The notes below the pieces were generated by a model, which ran no database searches, was not told where the DNA came from, and worked only from the letters and a program-made list of their open reading frames with translations. 64,000 bases of DNA, from positions 411,999,239 through 412,063,238 of the forward strand of contig NC_092875.1 in NCBI RefSeq assembly GCF_028372415.1, read 5' to 3'. The translations under genes were made by a program, and so were the position numbers. Shown piece after piece: positions 10,955 to 22,985 of this stretch. Within the stretch, counting starts at the first letter, position 1; each line of letters begins with the position of its first letter. The stretch is from Notamacropus eugenii (taxonomy: Eukaryota; Chordata; Mammalia; Diprotodontia; Macropodidae).

Positions 10955-11230
10955 TATGAGATAGAGTGGAGGACTTGGGCCAGAAAAACCTTAATTTAAA
11001 TTTCTCTTCAGACACTTCCTAGCAGTGACTATGTCACATAAATTCTATAAGCCTAAATTTCCTCATCTGTAAAAGGAGGTTAGATTTGATCACCTCTGAG
11101 GTCTCTTTCAACACTAAATTTGTGATTTTATGATCTTCTAAACTTATATATTGGTTCAAGTTCAGGCGCTGAAACATACCAGCTGGTATGACCCTGGGTC
11201 TGTCACTAACAGTGTCTAAATCAGGTTTCT
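10955..11230 (+). mobile_element. MIR/THER-like SINE fragments
   Basis: TTCCTCATCTGTAAAAGGAG, then TTTGATCACCTCTGAGGTCT and TTTATGATCTTCTAAAC fit a SINE 3' half (to about 11140). A second piece at 11165-11225 has GCTGGTATGACCCTGGGTCT. Confidence 0.65.
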
Positions 11231-12114
11231 AACATGTTTATTGGCAGAACTGCCCATATAAATAACTTCTATCCCAAATGTGGGCTTGGGGATGCATACT
11301 TGCATTAGTAAAGGGTTGTTTCTTTTCAAAAAGGAGTTCCATATGCCAATTAAATCAAAATTCTGAACTAAAAATAATAAAAGTAACAACTAAATTTAAC
11401 TAATTATTATATTATAGCTATTTTATTTTAAGTAATTAACTTTGCTCACTTGGTGCTAAACTCAGTTGTTTCTACATGATTATGGAATGTCAATGTAATC
11501 TCAATGCTGGATCACCATACTGTTCCCATTCCTTCAATTCACCATTTCTTTCATTTATTTAAACATTTTTAAAGAGTCTTCCTTCGAGAGGAGTTTAGGT
11601 TCTGGAATGGAAAAAGGAAGCATAAGGAAAGCCACCTGTCCTTCAAACTCTAAGTCCCTCACTCTTCTGTTCTTAATTTGAATCAGTTTCAATTTAATCA
11701 GTTCCTCCACCCATTTCAGCTTATACCTACACAACCCACCAATCCCATTTCCTTCCCTGAAGCCTCTTAGCTTAACCTAGTTGGCAAACCCTTACAGTTC
11801 TTAAAGAACCATATTCTTTGGAACCCTTATGGTTCCATGTGTCCAAAAGGGTCCTGGACCCCAATTTAAAATCTGAAGTGATTCTAGTATCTATAGAAGG
11901 AGAACTTTTGGCTATACCACTATAGGAATTTTTCAATGATAAAGTGAGCTGCCTAAATTTGTAGGACACATTTTCTACAATTTGGTTTAATCCTGAAAAT
12001 TATTACTATTCCTTATACTATGGTCTTTGTCTAGAGAATGTAGTAGTCAATTTTTGTTCATTGAATCATGCAGACACGTGCTTTGCTAATGATGATGACG
12101 GTGGTGGTGGTGGT
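11231..12114. other. Non-coding stretch, no clear feature
   Basis: AT-rich; a short GGT triplet run at about 12096-12114 (GACGGTGGTGGTGGTGGTC) ends it. No gene evidence. Confidence 0.55.
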
Positions 12115-12355
12115 CATGATATTTATATATTGGCATATGCCAGGAACTATGCTAAGATTTTGAAATTATTATCTCATTTGATCCTTACAACCCTATGAGG
12201 TAGGTACAATTATTATTCCCTCTGTACAAATGAAGAAACTAAGGCAACAGAGGTTAAGGGACTTGCTTGGCATCATACAATGAGTAAAAGTCTGAGGCCA
12301 GATTTGAACTCAAATCTCTCTGACTTTCCACTGAGCCACCTAACCACCTCTATCA
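12115..12355 (-). mobile_element. MIR-type SINE, minus orientation
   Basis: CATATGCCAGGAACTATGCT, ATCTCATTTGATCCTTACAA, ACCCTATGAGGTAGGTACAA, AATGAAGAAACTAAGGCA, GGACTTGCTTGGCATCAT, GATTTGAACTCAAATC and a final CCACTGAGCCACCTAACC head. Confidence 0.88.
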
Positions 12356-12689
12356 ATATTGCTTATCAGTATAGAATACTTAGCTCAATATTGGTTATCA
12401 ATATAAAATAATTAGCCTCCCAAATCCGGATTTTGCAGGGATGATGGCTTGAGAGCATGTTCTTTCATTCCCGAAAATCCTAAAGAATGAACTGTCCTAC
12501 CTACCCTTTTGTGAAACTGAATTGGAAACTAGAGGTATATAACTGGGTCCAGATACACTTAAAGACACAGGCCATCCTTCAATCACTTTGCAAAGGATTT
12601 CAGAATCCCAAATTGATGATTATAACCTTTTATCTACTTTGCCTCTCATTCTTCTGCTTAGAGTAGTGCAACTCTTCCAGATAGCCAAT

Positions 12690-12890
12690 ATTCAAAGAGG
12701 CAATGTTCTAAGGATTGTGGAAAGAAGACTGGATTTGTCCAGTCTTCCAGAGTGTTGGAATACCAGCTCTGATATTTAAATGTGTGACCTTGAGAAGTCA
12801 CTTCACCTCTGTATTCCTTAGTTTCTCCAACTGTAAAATAAGAAGGTCAGCCTAGATTTGATCCAAAGCCTTTTCTAGCATTCAAATGAA
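12690..12890 (+). mobile_element. MIR/THER-like SINE, plus orientation
   Basis: Retains TGTGTGACCTTGAGAAGTCA, CACCTCTGTATTCCTTAGTT and CTCCAACTGTAAAATAAG with the usual 3' tail. Confidence 0.7.
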
Positions 12891-14223
12891 TGATTTTTCC
12901 TTCTGGAGAGTGTGCTCAAATACTCCAAGTGATCTTTGAGTTCACTGATGGGGATACTCTTTCCAAGGATGTATAGATCACAACCCATCTATGCCTTCGC
13001 ACCCTAGGCCATTCTTCTTCAAGTCTTCCTATAAATTCACCTCAGGGAAATAATCCACATGTTAAATCATGGAAATTATTTTATTTGAACAAAATTCACA
13101 GAGGGCTGAAAGTGAAAATCATACAGTTTTCATGTCATCCAAACACATCCTTTTAAAGTGAAGACCATTTATTTCTTTTTTTTTTAGGAAATAAAGTTTG
13201 TCAGATTGCATATAATTTTAACAATGAAGCTAATTTAAGTTATTCCATTGACTTAAATGGAATTCAGTTAACATAAATATAATATGAAACATATTCTGGC
13301 TACATAGTATAAAATAGTATTTTTGTCCCTTATTTTTTTCCGAAGCATTCTATATACTTATGAGATTAAATCACTGTGAAGTTTTATCACTCTCTCAAAT
13401 TATTTTGGCAATCTCGTTAGCTATCTAAGTATCTTTTACTGTGAGTGATAAGAACCCAATTCTAACATTAGTTCCCTTCTAAATCCTTGCTTAAAAAAAT
13501 TACCAGGGAAAATATTTTCTTTTGTAGAATATTTTATATAAATCAGAAAAAAGAATAAAATGAATTATGTACCTTGGTAAATTATACTCCCTTTCTAAAA
13601 GCTCAAAAGAAGAGAATATGTAAATAGAATTTGTTCATGGATCCAATCTAGGGATTTACCTTTTCTTCAATATCTCAGTATCATGCTGCAGTAGTTCCAG
13701 AACACCATTACCATAATCCTGAATGGTTCAGAAAATTAATGGTCAGATTTCCAGCTTAAAAGAATACTGCTCTTCTGAGTTAAGCCCCATGAGAGCTGCA
13801 GTATTCTAGATGTAAGATTGGTGGAAGGTGTAAAGTCTACCCCATGCGGAGATTGGTCATGGTAAGAGAAAAAAGACAAATTACCCTGAGTTATTACTGT
13901 CATTAGTTCCATCAGCTTAGAAAGCCCTCCCACAGCATTTTGAAGTTAGTTTGTAAAGCAAGTCTGGGGATTCTTGCCTCTTGTAGCAGATACTAGTTTT
14001 GGGCCAGGAACAATCATAATACTTGACATTTGAGAAATGGGAAAGACCAGGCCCTTAGAGTTACTGCAAGCTTCTTCCTTTCATACTGAAAAAAGAACCC
14101 AGAAACTACAGCTCCCTAACAGCTTCAGGATCCCTTATCTGGGGTAGCACTTCAAGAGGGAGATGCTGTACCCTCATATAACTAGTTACCAGGTAATTAT
14201 AATGGGCTACTTCTATCATATAA
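12891..14223. other. Non-coding stretch, no clear feature
   Basis: AT-rich. I recognise no gene, RNA or repeat in this 1.3 kb. The short open frames show no domain. Confidence 0.55.
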
Positions 14224-14445
14224 ACAGCTAGGTGGTACAGTAGATAGAGTGCTGTACCTGGAGTCAGGAAGACCTGAGTTCAAATACATCCTCAGACACT
14301 ACACAAGCCTGAGTAAGTCATTTAACCCTGTTGCCTCAGTTTCTTCTTCTGTAAAATGAGCTGGAGAAGGAAACGGCAAAGCACTCCAAGATCTTTGCCA
14401 AATGGGGTCACAGAGGGTTGGACACAACTGAACGAAAACAACAAC
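14224..14445 (+). mobile_element. Marsupial tRNA-headed SINE, nearly complete
   Basis: Head CAGCTAGGTGGTACAGTAGA, GATAGAGTGCTGTACCTGGA, GTCAGGAAGACCTGAGTTCA (B box), CTCAGTTTCTTCTTCTGTAA, GGAGAAGGAAACGGCAAAGC, then GGTTGGACACAACTGAACGA and an AACAAC tail. A minus-strand copy of the same family is at 54279-54505. One of the best-preserved SINEs here, and the main clue to a marsupial host. Confidence 0.88.
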
Positions 14446-14614
14446 TTCTATCATGTTACCCAAGAAGCTGCCTTAGTATTGCATTAACAAAAAAGATTAG
14501 AAAGGAATACCATAAAAAATCACAATAAATAGTAAAACATATATTTTATTGACAGATGAATGATTACATTTGACACATGTTACAGTAGCTAATTGGAGTC
14601 ATTTGAGAGCCAAT

Positions 14615-14900
14615 AAAATGGAACATGATGTACAGAAAGGGGTACTTGATTTGGTGTCAGAGAAACGGGGTTCAAATCTCAACCCTTCTCTCGAATATCT
14701 ACCTACAAATGACCCTGGGTCAGTCATTTCACTTCTGTCCCTCAGTTTCCTCATCCACAAAATGAGAAGATTGGACTAATTCGTGGGATTGAATCAAATA
14801 TCAAGAGCTGGAGGGGCTTTTAAAGCACATCTAGTCTGACCCCTTTAAAATGACCTCCAAGGTCCATTTCAAATCTAAGTCTATAATCTTATGAACTTGA
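14615..14900 (+). mobile_element. Two adjoining SINE fragments
   Basis: 14615-14780 is a MIR/THER-like unit (ACGGGGTTCAAATCTCAACC, AAATGACCCTGGGTCAGTCA, CTCAGTTTCCTCATCCACAA). 14795-14900 resembles the marsupial/THER unit with GAGCTGGAGGGGCTTTTAAA and CATCTAGTCTGACCCC. Confidence 0.7.
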
Positions 14901-15299
14901 TATTCAAAATCACTTTCACAGTCAAAAATTGTACAAAATAGTATCACAGTAGTCAAAAGAATAAAAATCTGAAGAGTAGGGGAAAAGAAGAATGTGTAAA
15001 CAATATTGGTCAAAGCATCTGACTCAGTACAAAGTGAAGGGAAGATGCTTAACGATGGGCTACTGGCAATTACTTCACTCAGTGAAGAGACTCCCTGGAA
15101 AGTACTCAACCTAAGATAAAGGCCACCATCCCCCTCTTGCAAGTAAACTGTCACTGTACATGCACAAACCATTTGTACTGACATACAAAAAAGAGAAATA
15201 GCAAACAAGCATTTTAAACACTCCTGACTGAAAATTTTAGAAAGAAATATAGAAGGGACAAGGGTTAGTCTTGAGGGATGTCCTGAGTTCACAAGTGAT
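14901..15299. other. Non-coding stretch, no clear feature
   Basis: A 160-codon open frame on the minus strand (15313-14831) crosses it, but it has no recognisable domain and runs into the SINE at 14795-14900, so I read it as chance. Confidence 0.5.
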
Positions 15300-15480
15300 G
15301 GATATAGACTCACAGACTTAGGGTTGCAAAAGATATTAGAGATTATCTAGTCCATATAAAAATGCTTCATTCTTATAGGCAAACAAACCCCATTCTTAGA
15401 TGAACTTAAGAAAATTGTCCAAGATAAAAAAGGCAGTAACAGAATTGAGAAATGGACCCAAGTTTTCTAATTTCAATCCA
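15300..15480 (+). mobile_element. THER/MIR-like SINE fragment
   Basis: GACTCACAGACTTAGGGTTG, ATTAGAGATTATCTAGTCCA and the more distal AAGAAAATTGTCCAAGA are in the order of this SINE. Strongly diverged. Confidence 0.5.
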
Positions 15481-18400
15481 CTATTCCTTCTAGTACTTGG
15501 GAAGTTTGCCCAAACATGTGGACAGTCAAGGTCACTATACAAGGGCCCAAATTGACCTGCTATTACTATCTGATATTGCTGATATCTGATATTGCTCCCA
15601 CGTATGACACTGTTCAGGAATATACTAAGGGAAGATTCATAAGATACAACACAAATATGATTTGTGATAACAAAACTTTCCGCGTTTTCTTAACTTCCAA
15701 TTTGCCCTTCCCTCTCCTCCCTTTTTTTTTGTTAAGTCTCAGTTTTGAAATCACTTTCTCCTGTTTTTTCCCTTTCTTCCTTTTATCACTTACCATGCAG
15801 ATTTTTTAATTTAATGCTAGACCCTGCCCAAAAACTAAGATGAACAGACTGACCTTCTGGCCCAACTAAGACAATCCCAGTCTTTCAAGGTCTATTCTGG
15901 ATATTCTAGTATTTAAGGAAACACTCTGAAGACATTGTTAAGAAAATCTTGAACACAGATGGGTAAATTGTGAATTAGGATGTGTTATTTTGTGTTATGA
16001 CATAGAAGTTCACAAGGTAGTTCAGAAAGATTGACAGTTTGATGATAACAGATCTACAATTTTTTTCTATATTATGGACCCCAAAATTCCAAAGAACTAG
16101 AAATGCAAAGGATGCATTCGAGGGGGGTAGGGAGAAGAGGAAAGAGCAGGCTTTTCACTGAAGTCATAGCCTTCATTTCAGCAGTTGTCACTAGACACTG
16201 CCACAAAGACCAGTTTTCACCTGGGAGCTGTGGTGAAAGGGAAGAAATTGGATCTTTTTACTCTCCCTGTTGATTTCATGCAGTCCTGACTCTAACCTCT
16301 CCCTAGTACCATAACCAGGAGGGGTAGAAATATGGTCATCTTGCTATTATCAAGAGAGAAGTTTTAATTGAAAACTAAAAGCATCATCACCCTCCTCTAA
16401 AGATGTTATCTGTGTGGGTGGTGGACATGGTCAGGGTCCTTCTCTCCAAAATTTAGATTACTGTGTTTTATACTTTCCAGGTAATTGTAATGGGGGGAGG
16501 AGGAAAAAAGGAAGGATCTATCCACTGGTGCACTTTTACATATTTACCATCTAACTCTCCAGGGGGAAAAATGTATGCATGAAATCCTTTTAAGTTTAGT
16601 CTATATTAAGAACATTTTCTCCATCCTAACAAAATGATAAATCAAGCTGTGCTTTGTAGTATTTATCAATTTCTGAGGAAGAACTATTCACAGTGATTGA
16701 GTAGGTTTGAGAAACCTCTAGTACACCCCTGGGACTGATATGTAAGCATGACCCCATCTGCTTGCTATGTTCTTGCAACCTCTCCCCTTGGAAAATGTTA
16801 AAGGGATGGATGACTTGTAGAAGAATCATGACAACATGTGCGGGAGGTATCCAAAAAAGACTTTGGAACATGTGTAGATATGCTGAAATGGTTCTTGTTG
16901 GCTAACTATATAGTCAAGAAGAGCCTTTATTGATTGCATAGATGAGACTGTTCACATCTTCCAAAGGGTCTATCACTTTCAGCTACTTTCTCTTGGCTTC
17001 ATTTGTTCTGGGTGACTCTTTCACTCATGACATCATTAGATATGGGGAAAGGCCTTGTGGCCTTCTCCCCTTTGAAGCTAAGTGTCTGCCATGAAACAAG
17101 TCTCAGTAATTTGTTCATTCTTTTTTTCTATTCTAAGTGAAGGAATTGTTTCCTCCATTCTTGTTTGGAAGAGAAACCCATAGGAATCTGGTATCATGGG
17201 TGATTTGTGGTATCTCTTTTCTCTGCCATAAACCTAAACCGCTACTAGATATGTTACCCCTATATCTTATGGGCCGGTGACTAGGACCCCAGTTCCATTT
17301 AACGTCTTACCATGGATAGCTTTTGCAAAAGGATATTTACTTCATATAATACATATGTATGTGTACACAAAAATAGATAAAATACATTTTTCTCAATACC
17401 ATATGAACATAATCTCCTACAAACCACCTTAGCAACTTGGCACTGGGGAAAGAGAAGAAGATTAGACTCATAATTTGGCTCAGTTTCTGCAAAGCATTGG
17501 TCCCACCAAATTCATCTCCTAAAGTAACATGACTGACGAGTGCCCTTTCTGGGATACTGGAGTCACTAAAACATCTCCCTTCTCCTCTGAACTGGCTGAA
17601 CCAGCTGCCAGATCTGACCTAGACTGTAATTCCTTAATTTCTGCAAGTCACTCTGGATTCTACATTTCTCACCTGGAACGGAAAAAGAATGACTATGAAG
17701 GCCCAAGATTTAGGCTTCTTTCTTGACAGCCATGTGGCCTCAGAGTAGTGAAGGCCCTAAAGCCTGTTCCCTTACCTCATCTTCTTTCATTCCATGTCAA
17801 CAGTGAAAAAGATTCTGTGTTCCCTCAGGCCTGAATGATGCAAATAGGAAGGAGCTGAGACTGACAGGCATTTAAGAAGGTGGTGACAGTATGGTCTACA
17901 CAGGCAATTGAAAAAGACTCCTTCCAGACATGTTGTTAGCCAAGAAGAATCAGTTCTGGAATGTCTACACACGCTCCACAGTCTTTCCAAAATATTTCCC
18001 TTACATGTAATATTTATAAAATAATGATGATGATAATGTAATAATAATTCTTTTACAATTTTCATGTAAACCTACTCTCCAGAATATTCTATATGGAGAG
18101 ATCACATCAGTAAAGCAAGCTAATGGAGTTTGCCTATGAGTCAGACTCCCTTTAAACATGGTCTACATGAATTATTTCAGACGAAAGCTAGAGCTGTTTC
18201 CTGAGTTCATTTTAGCATTCATTACACCTCCAACGATGACTACTGTATTTGTCTATTTGGTGTTAGGAAAGGGGACATGAGTCTTCCTACTGGCCTGACC
18301 ATAGTGTCCAGACACAAAACTGGACCACATCTTATCTGACACCCCTCAGACTGCCATCTAGCCAGGTACAAAATTGATTGACAGTACACATATATTGATG

Positions 18401-19389
18401 TGGTTGGACTGAAAACTGGGCACAAAACTGAATCAGAAGAAGAATGCAGGCTGGAATGCATTTGGAAAATTGAGCAGTGATTTCAAAGATCCCACTCTTT
18501 TTTCTTGAAACAAAGGTCCACCTTTTTAACACCTAGACAATGGTACTGATGAAAGATAACAAAATCTCTAGGAATGAATATTCATTGCATAGAGATTGAG
18601 GAGGGGAGGTCCATAGCAATACAGCTTCTTAACACTTTTTACTTTGAAAAATAAGTTACTAAATGTTTCCTAGTGACTAAACTCCTTACCCATGTTGATT
18701 TCTGCACCATCTTTAAATAATGATTTGGACTTGATCTATATTTAAGGGTGTGACTTTGGCAGGCACAATTGTCACTTCATTCACTGAAAGTCAAGGACTA
18801 CATGACAGGAATGAAAAATATTTTTATCTGCCAAAATTGAAGTCCAGAATACAGTGTTTCCTTATTTTTGTAAGCACTGGAATAAACGACACCTTCATAA
18901 CACAAACAGCTTATGGGGAGCTCCTTTCATTTCACAGCTTCATCTTCAATTTCAACATAATCCTGGACTCTGGGCTCAAAAGAAAATTAGAGTTAATGTC
19001 ACATTGGGAAAGGACTTTAAAGCAATAGTCATGTTTAGACATAGAGAATGAACAACAGGGTATTTGTTTTCCATAACTCCCATTTTGCATTTTCTTCTTT
19101 TGTCTTGTACTACTTTCCCCCCACTATCCTTTCCACAATCACTTGCCCTATATACTGAATTCTTTCTTTCTCCCTATCTTCAGCTGGTTGCTAAAACACC
19201 TTCAAGGAAGACTTTTTGAGTCCTCCTTCCCTCAGTCTCAATTCTACCTCCACTAGAGAGTAGTCATCCCACTTGAATCAACTCTCCTTCCACTGAGCAG
19301 AATCGATGCATATAAACCAGTTTGAGAGAAAGTAAGCCAAGCTAAATGGGTAAATTAGACCAAACAAAAAACACCATTCTGAGTTATAG
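15481..19389. other. Long non-coding stretch with few recognisable repeats
   Basis: Nearly 4 kb without a gene. A short piece at about 16035-16100 (TATTATGGACCCCAAAATTC) hints at another hAT fragment. Tandem ATAATGATG-like units occur at about 18017-18050. Open frames of 60-97 codons scattered here show no domain or splice context. Confidence 0.5.
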
Positions 19390-19480
19390 CAACACCTTAT
19401 GTTTCTGATAAGTGGTTCATAGACTTCATCAAACTGCCAAAGGGATTTATGATGCCCCCCAAAAAGTTAAGGACTCCTGT
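19390..19480 (+). mobile_element. hAT-Charlie-like fragment
   Basis: ATAAGTGGTTCATAGACTTC, ATCAAACTGCCAAAGGGATT and the end AAAAAGTTAAGGACTCCTG resemble the terminus of short hAT-Charlie elements. It is followed by a G/T-rich run at 19482-19504. Confidence 0.5.
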
Positions 19481-20159
19481 GTGAGTGTGGGGGGGTGGGG
19501 GTGCTATTTGTAAGCAAAGCTCTTAAAACTCTCTAGAAATGTGTTATTGTTTTTACCTATCTGATTCCTATCTCTACCCCACTTTCTTGGGTATGCTTTT
19601 AAAAGGTGCTACTATGGTTTTCATGTTCTTTTCAGCTGGACATTGAACTTATATGACGTCTATATCACAAAGGATATTTTATCCTGAAAAAAAAAACTAA
19701 TCTAATGTAAATATGATCTGAGTGCCTTGCTTATCCTCGTAATCAATTCTCTGCAACCCAATAGATTCTTTTCTCCCATGATAGAGAAGGGAGGCAAAAG
19801 GTTGTATTATCTACCCATTCCTATTAACTTCTAATAACTGCCCTCAGGTCAATTTTGCCTTGGCAACATAATCTGGGATTTAGGACAGTTAAAGTCTAAT
19901 CTATCTGTTTGCTAAAATGATGAATCTTCTGGGTCCATGTGAATTTCGCAAAATTGGATGTGATGTGATTCAGGTTTAGCTGGTCTTATTCTCCCTGACC
20001 CATTTCATAGTTCCATAAAAACTGCAGTCCCTGGCCATTCACCAGTCATGTTAATCAGCCCCAGGAAAGCATTAGCTTGTCCTCTTAGAGAACCCTCAAT
20101 CAATGCCTAGTGACAATGGTAAGAATTTAAGGAAGCTATGTTTAAAATATTTCCCCTAA
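19481..20159. other. Non-coding stretch, no clear feature
   Basis: Nothing I recognise beyond the G/T-rich run at its start. Confidence 0.5.
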
Positions 20160-20790
20160 TTCCCCACTAAACCTGCCTTCCATCCTTTCTCATTCCTCCT
20201 AAAGTAATCCATGACTTTCATTCAGCCAAGTTCAAAGGCTTTTTTCTCTCTCTTTATCTTCCTTGATCTTTCTGATGTGTGTGGCACAGCTTTCCCTACC
20301 TGACTGCTGAAGACTTTTGCCTTCATTTCCTGGGAGACTTCTATTATCTTTTATGATCCTCATCACCAGAATGATTGCTTCTCCTAGTCCTCATATTTCT
20401 AGTTATCTGCTGTTTTCCTAAACCTGTGTAATTACCTTTGTCAATTTCTGCTTTCTAGACTTTCTTCTTACCCTTGTTTGCAAGTACCTCACAAGCCTCA
20501 ATCTCTTTGCTCATTTTCCATATCCTTTATCTGCTCTTATTTTTTTAACAAATATGTCTCTGAATGCATCACGTAGAAATGACACAAATGTATGTTCTAT
20601 ATGTACATATCTCTCAAACCTCAGTCCCTCACTCTAATTCTGTTATCTCTTGCATTTCACAAGTTATCAAAGTCCTAATGCCCATCTTCAACCTAACACC
20701 AGACATAGCAAAGAAATATTTATTTGCTCCTCCTTAAAATGCTATCAATGCACTCATTTTTCCCACACTTAAAAGACATCCTGGCTTGTC
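20160..20790 (+). mobile_element. Possible L2/CR1 LINE ORF2 remnant, strongly decayed
   Basis: CTTCCTTGATCTTTCTGATG resembles the DLSAAFDTV-coding region and, further on, ATGCCCATCTTCAACCTAAC with AGACATAGCAAAGAAAT resembles the segment after the YADD box. The order is right for a sense L2, but divergence is high. Confidence 0.4.
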
Positions 20791-20920
20791 CCCATACTCA
20801 GTTATACTTTCCTCCTTATAAATGTTGGTAACCTGCATCTAATTAATTGAAAGATTATATCACCATGACTTCCAGGATATTTCTCAGGTCCATCTTTTTT
20901 TTTTTTCTATTCATTCTCAT

Positions 20921-20923
<3 letters not shown>

Positions 20924-20966
<43 letters not shown>

Positions 20967-20974
20967 TGCACACA
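20924..20974. repeat. (CA)n microsatellite
   Basis: About 20 AC units, then degenerate CGCACATGCACACA. Confidence 0.95.
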
Positions 20975-20984
20975 AACAACAGCA

Positions 20985-21220
20985 GTTTCTACTTGCATTG
21001 CACTTTATGATTTGCAAAGCTCCTTTATGTAAAAGATCCTCAAACACAACCTTTCAAGTAAGTTAGGTAGTAAATTTTTTTTCTCTCCATTTTATAGATA
21101 AGGAAACTAAGGTGACTTGCTCAAGATCACAGCACTGGAGAGCTGTAAGTAGAAAAGAATATATCTGAACTCAGGACTTCTAATCCCAAACCTATTGTTC
21201 TATTTACAATGTCATGGCTT
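20985..21220 (-). mobile_element. MIR-type SINE, minus orientation
   Basis: TGATTTGCAAAGCTCCTTTA, CATTTTATAGATAAGGAAAC, GTGACTTGCTCAAGATCAC and CTGAACTCAGGACTTCTAAT in MIR order. Confidence 0.8.
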
Positions 21221-21534
21221 TCCTCTCAAGATGCTATTCTTAAGAGGAAAAACATACAATCAAGAGGATGGATTCATAACCTGGGTTGTGTGGACAGATT
21301 TCAGAGGGATCAATTTATTCCTATTAATTTTGTGTTATACATTGTTTAAAAATCTCCATTCTGACAAAGAGATCCATAACAGAAAAAAATTTAAGAATTT
21401 CTTGGCTAGAGCTTTTTGTATTTTAAAAAATATTGATACCTCTTGTCTCCTCTAGAGACCCCTAGAGGAAAGAAACTGCAATTTTCCATATTCGGAAAAA
21501 ATTAAGTAGTTGTCAGATAAATTCTATTATAACC

Positions 21535-21970
21535 ATAATTAATATTTGCACAGCACTTCAGAAACTGCAAAACACTTTCCTCATAATAGTAGTAGAGATA
21601 GGTAGTAAAAATAAGGAAATTAAGTACAAAATGATAGTGTGATGTAATGGAAGTATAAGTTAGGAAAGATTCAACACAGAATACTGCCCTTGACACTAAG
21701 CAGTTATGATATCATAGTTACATCATACAAACTCTCTAAACCTCAGTTTTCTAATATTTTAAAATGAAATAATAATACCTGCTATATAACCTCACAATGG
21801 TTATTCTAAAACTCAACTGAGATAACATATGTAAAATGCTATATTAACTTAAATATAGTTAGTAGGTGACTTGCTAAAGAAAAATAATAACAACCAGCGG
21901 AGTTAGGATTTGAATTCAGATTGTCTAACTCCAAGTGTAACAATGCATTCTACTCCAATGTCTACCTAAT
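21535..21970. mobile_element. Nested SINEs: plus-strand MIR-like inside a minus-strand MIR
   Basis: Minus-strand MIR 5' flank piece at 21535-21628 (TTGCACAGCACTTCAGAAAC ... ATAAGGAAATTAAG) resumes at about 21868 with GTGACTTGCTAAAG and GATTTGAATTCAGATTGTC. Between them lies a plus-strand unit (about 21630-21860) with CTCTAAACCTCAGTTTTCTA, AATAATACCTGCTATATAAC and TGAGATAACATATGTAAAAT. Confidence 0.6.
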
Positions 21971-22564
21971 ACTTGTTTACTAACTGGGGCTGATAATGCA
22001 CAAAACAATTATAAATTAAAGACTTACTCTTTAAAAACTTATATGAATATAATGCTAATTTAGGATACTATATTTTTGAAAGCAATAAAGTTTCCCCATA
22101 ATCCATTAAAAAAAACAAAGCCAGGTATATTAGTATATAACAGATGCTTCCCTTACCTTACTGAAAGTAAGTTTCCCACAGACATTCATAATGTTTATAC
22201 AACCATAGGTGTACCATAACAGGACCGAAAAAAATCTGGCAGTAAAATTCACTGCAGAAGAACCAGCAAACCACAAGGAATGCATATTTCCTGTTACATG
22301 ACTTGACTATATAGCCAAGTCTCATAGAAAAGAGCAAACCCCATCCCCTCCCACATCAAATTCTGGCCTAATTTGACTGTTTACACTGATCCTAAGTAGA
22401 AACTGGGAAAGAAAAGTCCCAGGTATTAGAAGTGGAAAGAAGTCTGCAATTATTTTTGTTCCAGAAGTGCCATCACCAAAAGACAATATTTATAAAACAA
22501 CTTTGAAGCTCCCATTTGCTGAAGCTGTGATCATGTTTAACAATATCTATGACATTCCATTGCT

Positions 22565-22684
22565 ACACAGAATTAAATATTAGAGCTGGAAGGGACCTAA
22601 AACACCTTCTAATCCAACGTATTCATTTTAGAGAAATAGGGGGCTGAGGCCCAACTATCTGTAAGAGACTTGCTCCCAATCACA
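22565..22684 (+). mobile_element. THER/MIR-like SINE fragment
   Basis: TAGAGCTGGAAGGGACCTAA, CCTTCTAATCCAACGTATTC and GGGCTGAGGCCCAACTATC. Confidence 0.6.
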
Positions 22685-22758
22685 AGGAGTAGGAGTAGTA
22701 GGAGTAGTAGGAGTAGTAGTAGTAGTAGCAGCAGCAGCAGCAGAAGCAGAAGCAACAG
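22685..22758. repeat. (AGT/GGAGT)n-(AGC)n trinucleotide array
   Basis: AGGAGTAGT units change gradually to AGT and then AGC/AGA units, a step-wise mutated microsatellite sitting at the end of a SINE. Confidence 0.9.
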
Positions 22759-22777
22759 CTAGACTAGATTTTCAGGT

Positions 22778-22985
22778 GTGAAAAGTTCCTTGCAAATATT
22801 AACTCATTTTGTTCTCACAATAATCCTAGGAAGTAGATACTATTATCTCCATTTTACAGATAAGGAAATCAACTTGGACAGAAGTTATTTGACTTGCCCA
22901 GGGTCACCCAGCTGGCAAGTATCTCTTTCTGACTCTAGACCCAGCAGTGCTCTCACCACTGTGCTACCTAGCAAGCATCAAATGT
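22778..22985 (-). mobile_element. MIR-type SINE, minus orientation
   Basis: CCTTGCAAATATTAACTCAT, TCTCCATTTTACAGATAAGG, TTTGACTTGCCCAGGGTCAC, CCAGCTGGCAAGT, CTGACTCTAGACCCAGCAGT and CTCTCACCACTGTGCTACCT. Confidence 0.88.

Noticed and set aside
14224..14300. tRNA-like sequence (box A/B resemblance)
   Set aside because: It is the head of a SINE, and lacks a cloverleaf and a proper 3' end; the same holds for the heads at 1568 and 60627.
14831..15313. 160-codon open frame on the minus strand, one of the longest in the window
   Set aside because: No recognisable domain, its 3' end runs into a SINE, and a frame of this length is expected by chance in 64 kb.
22685..22758. Short regular repeats that could suggest a CRISPR-like array
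   Set aside because: They are a trinucleotide microsatellite without spacers in a mammalian genome.
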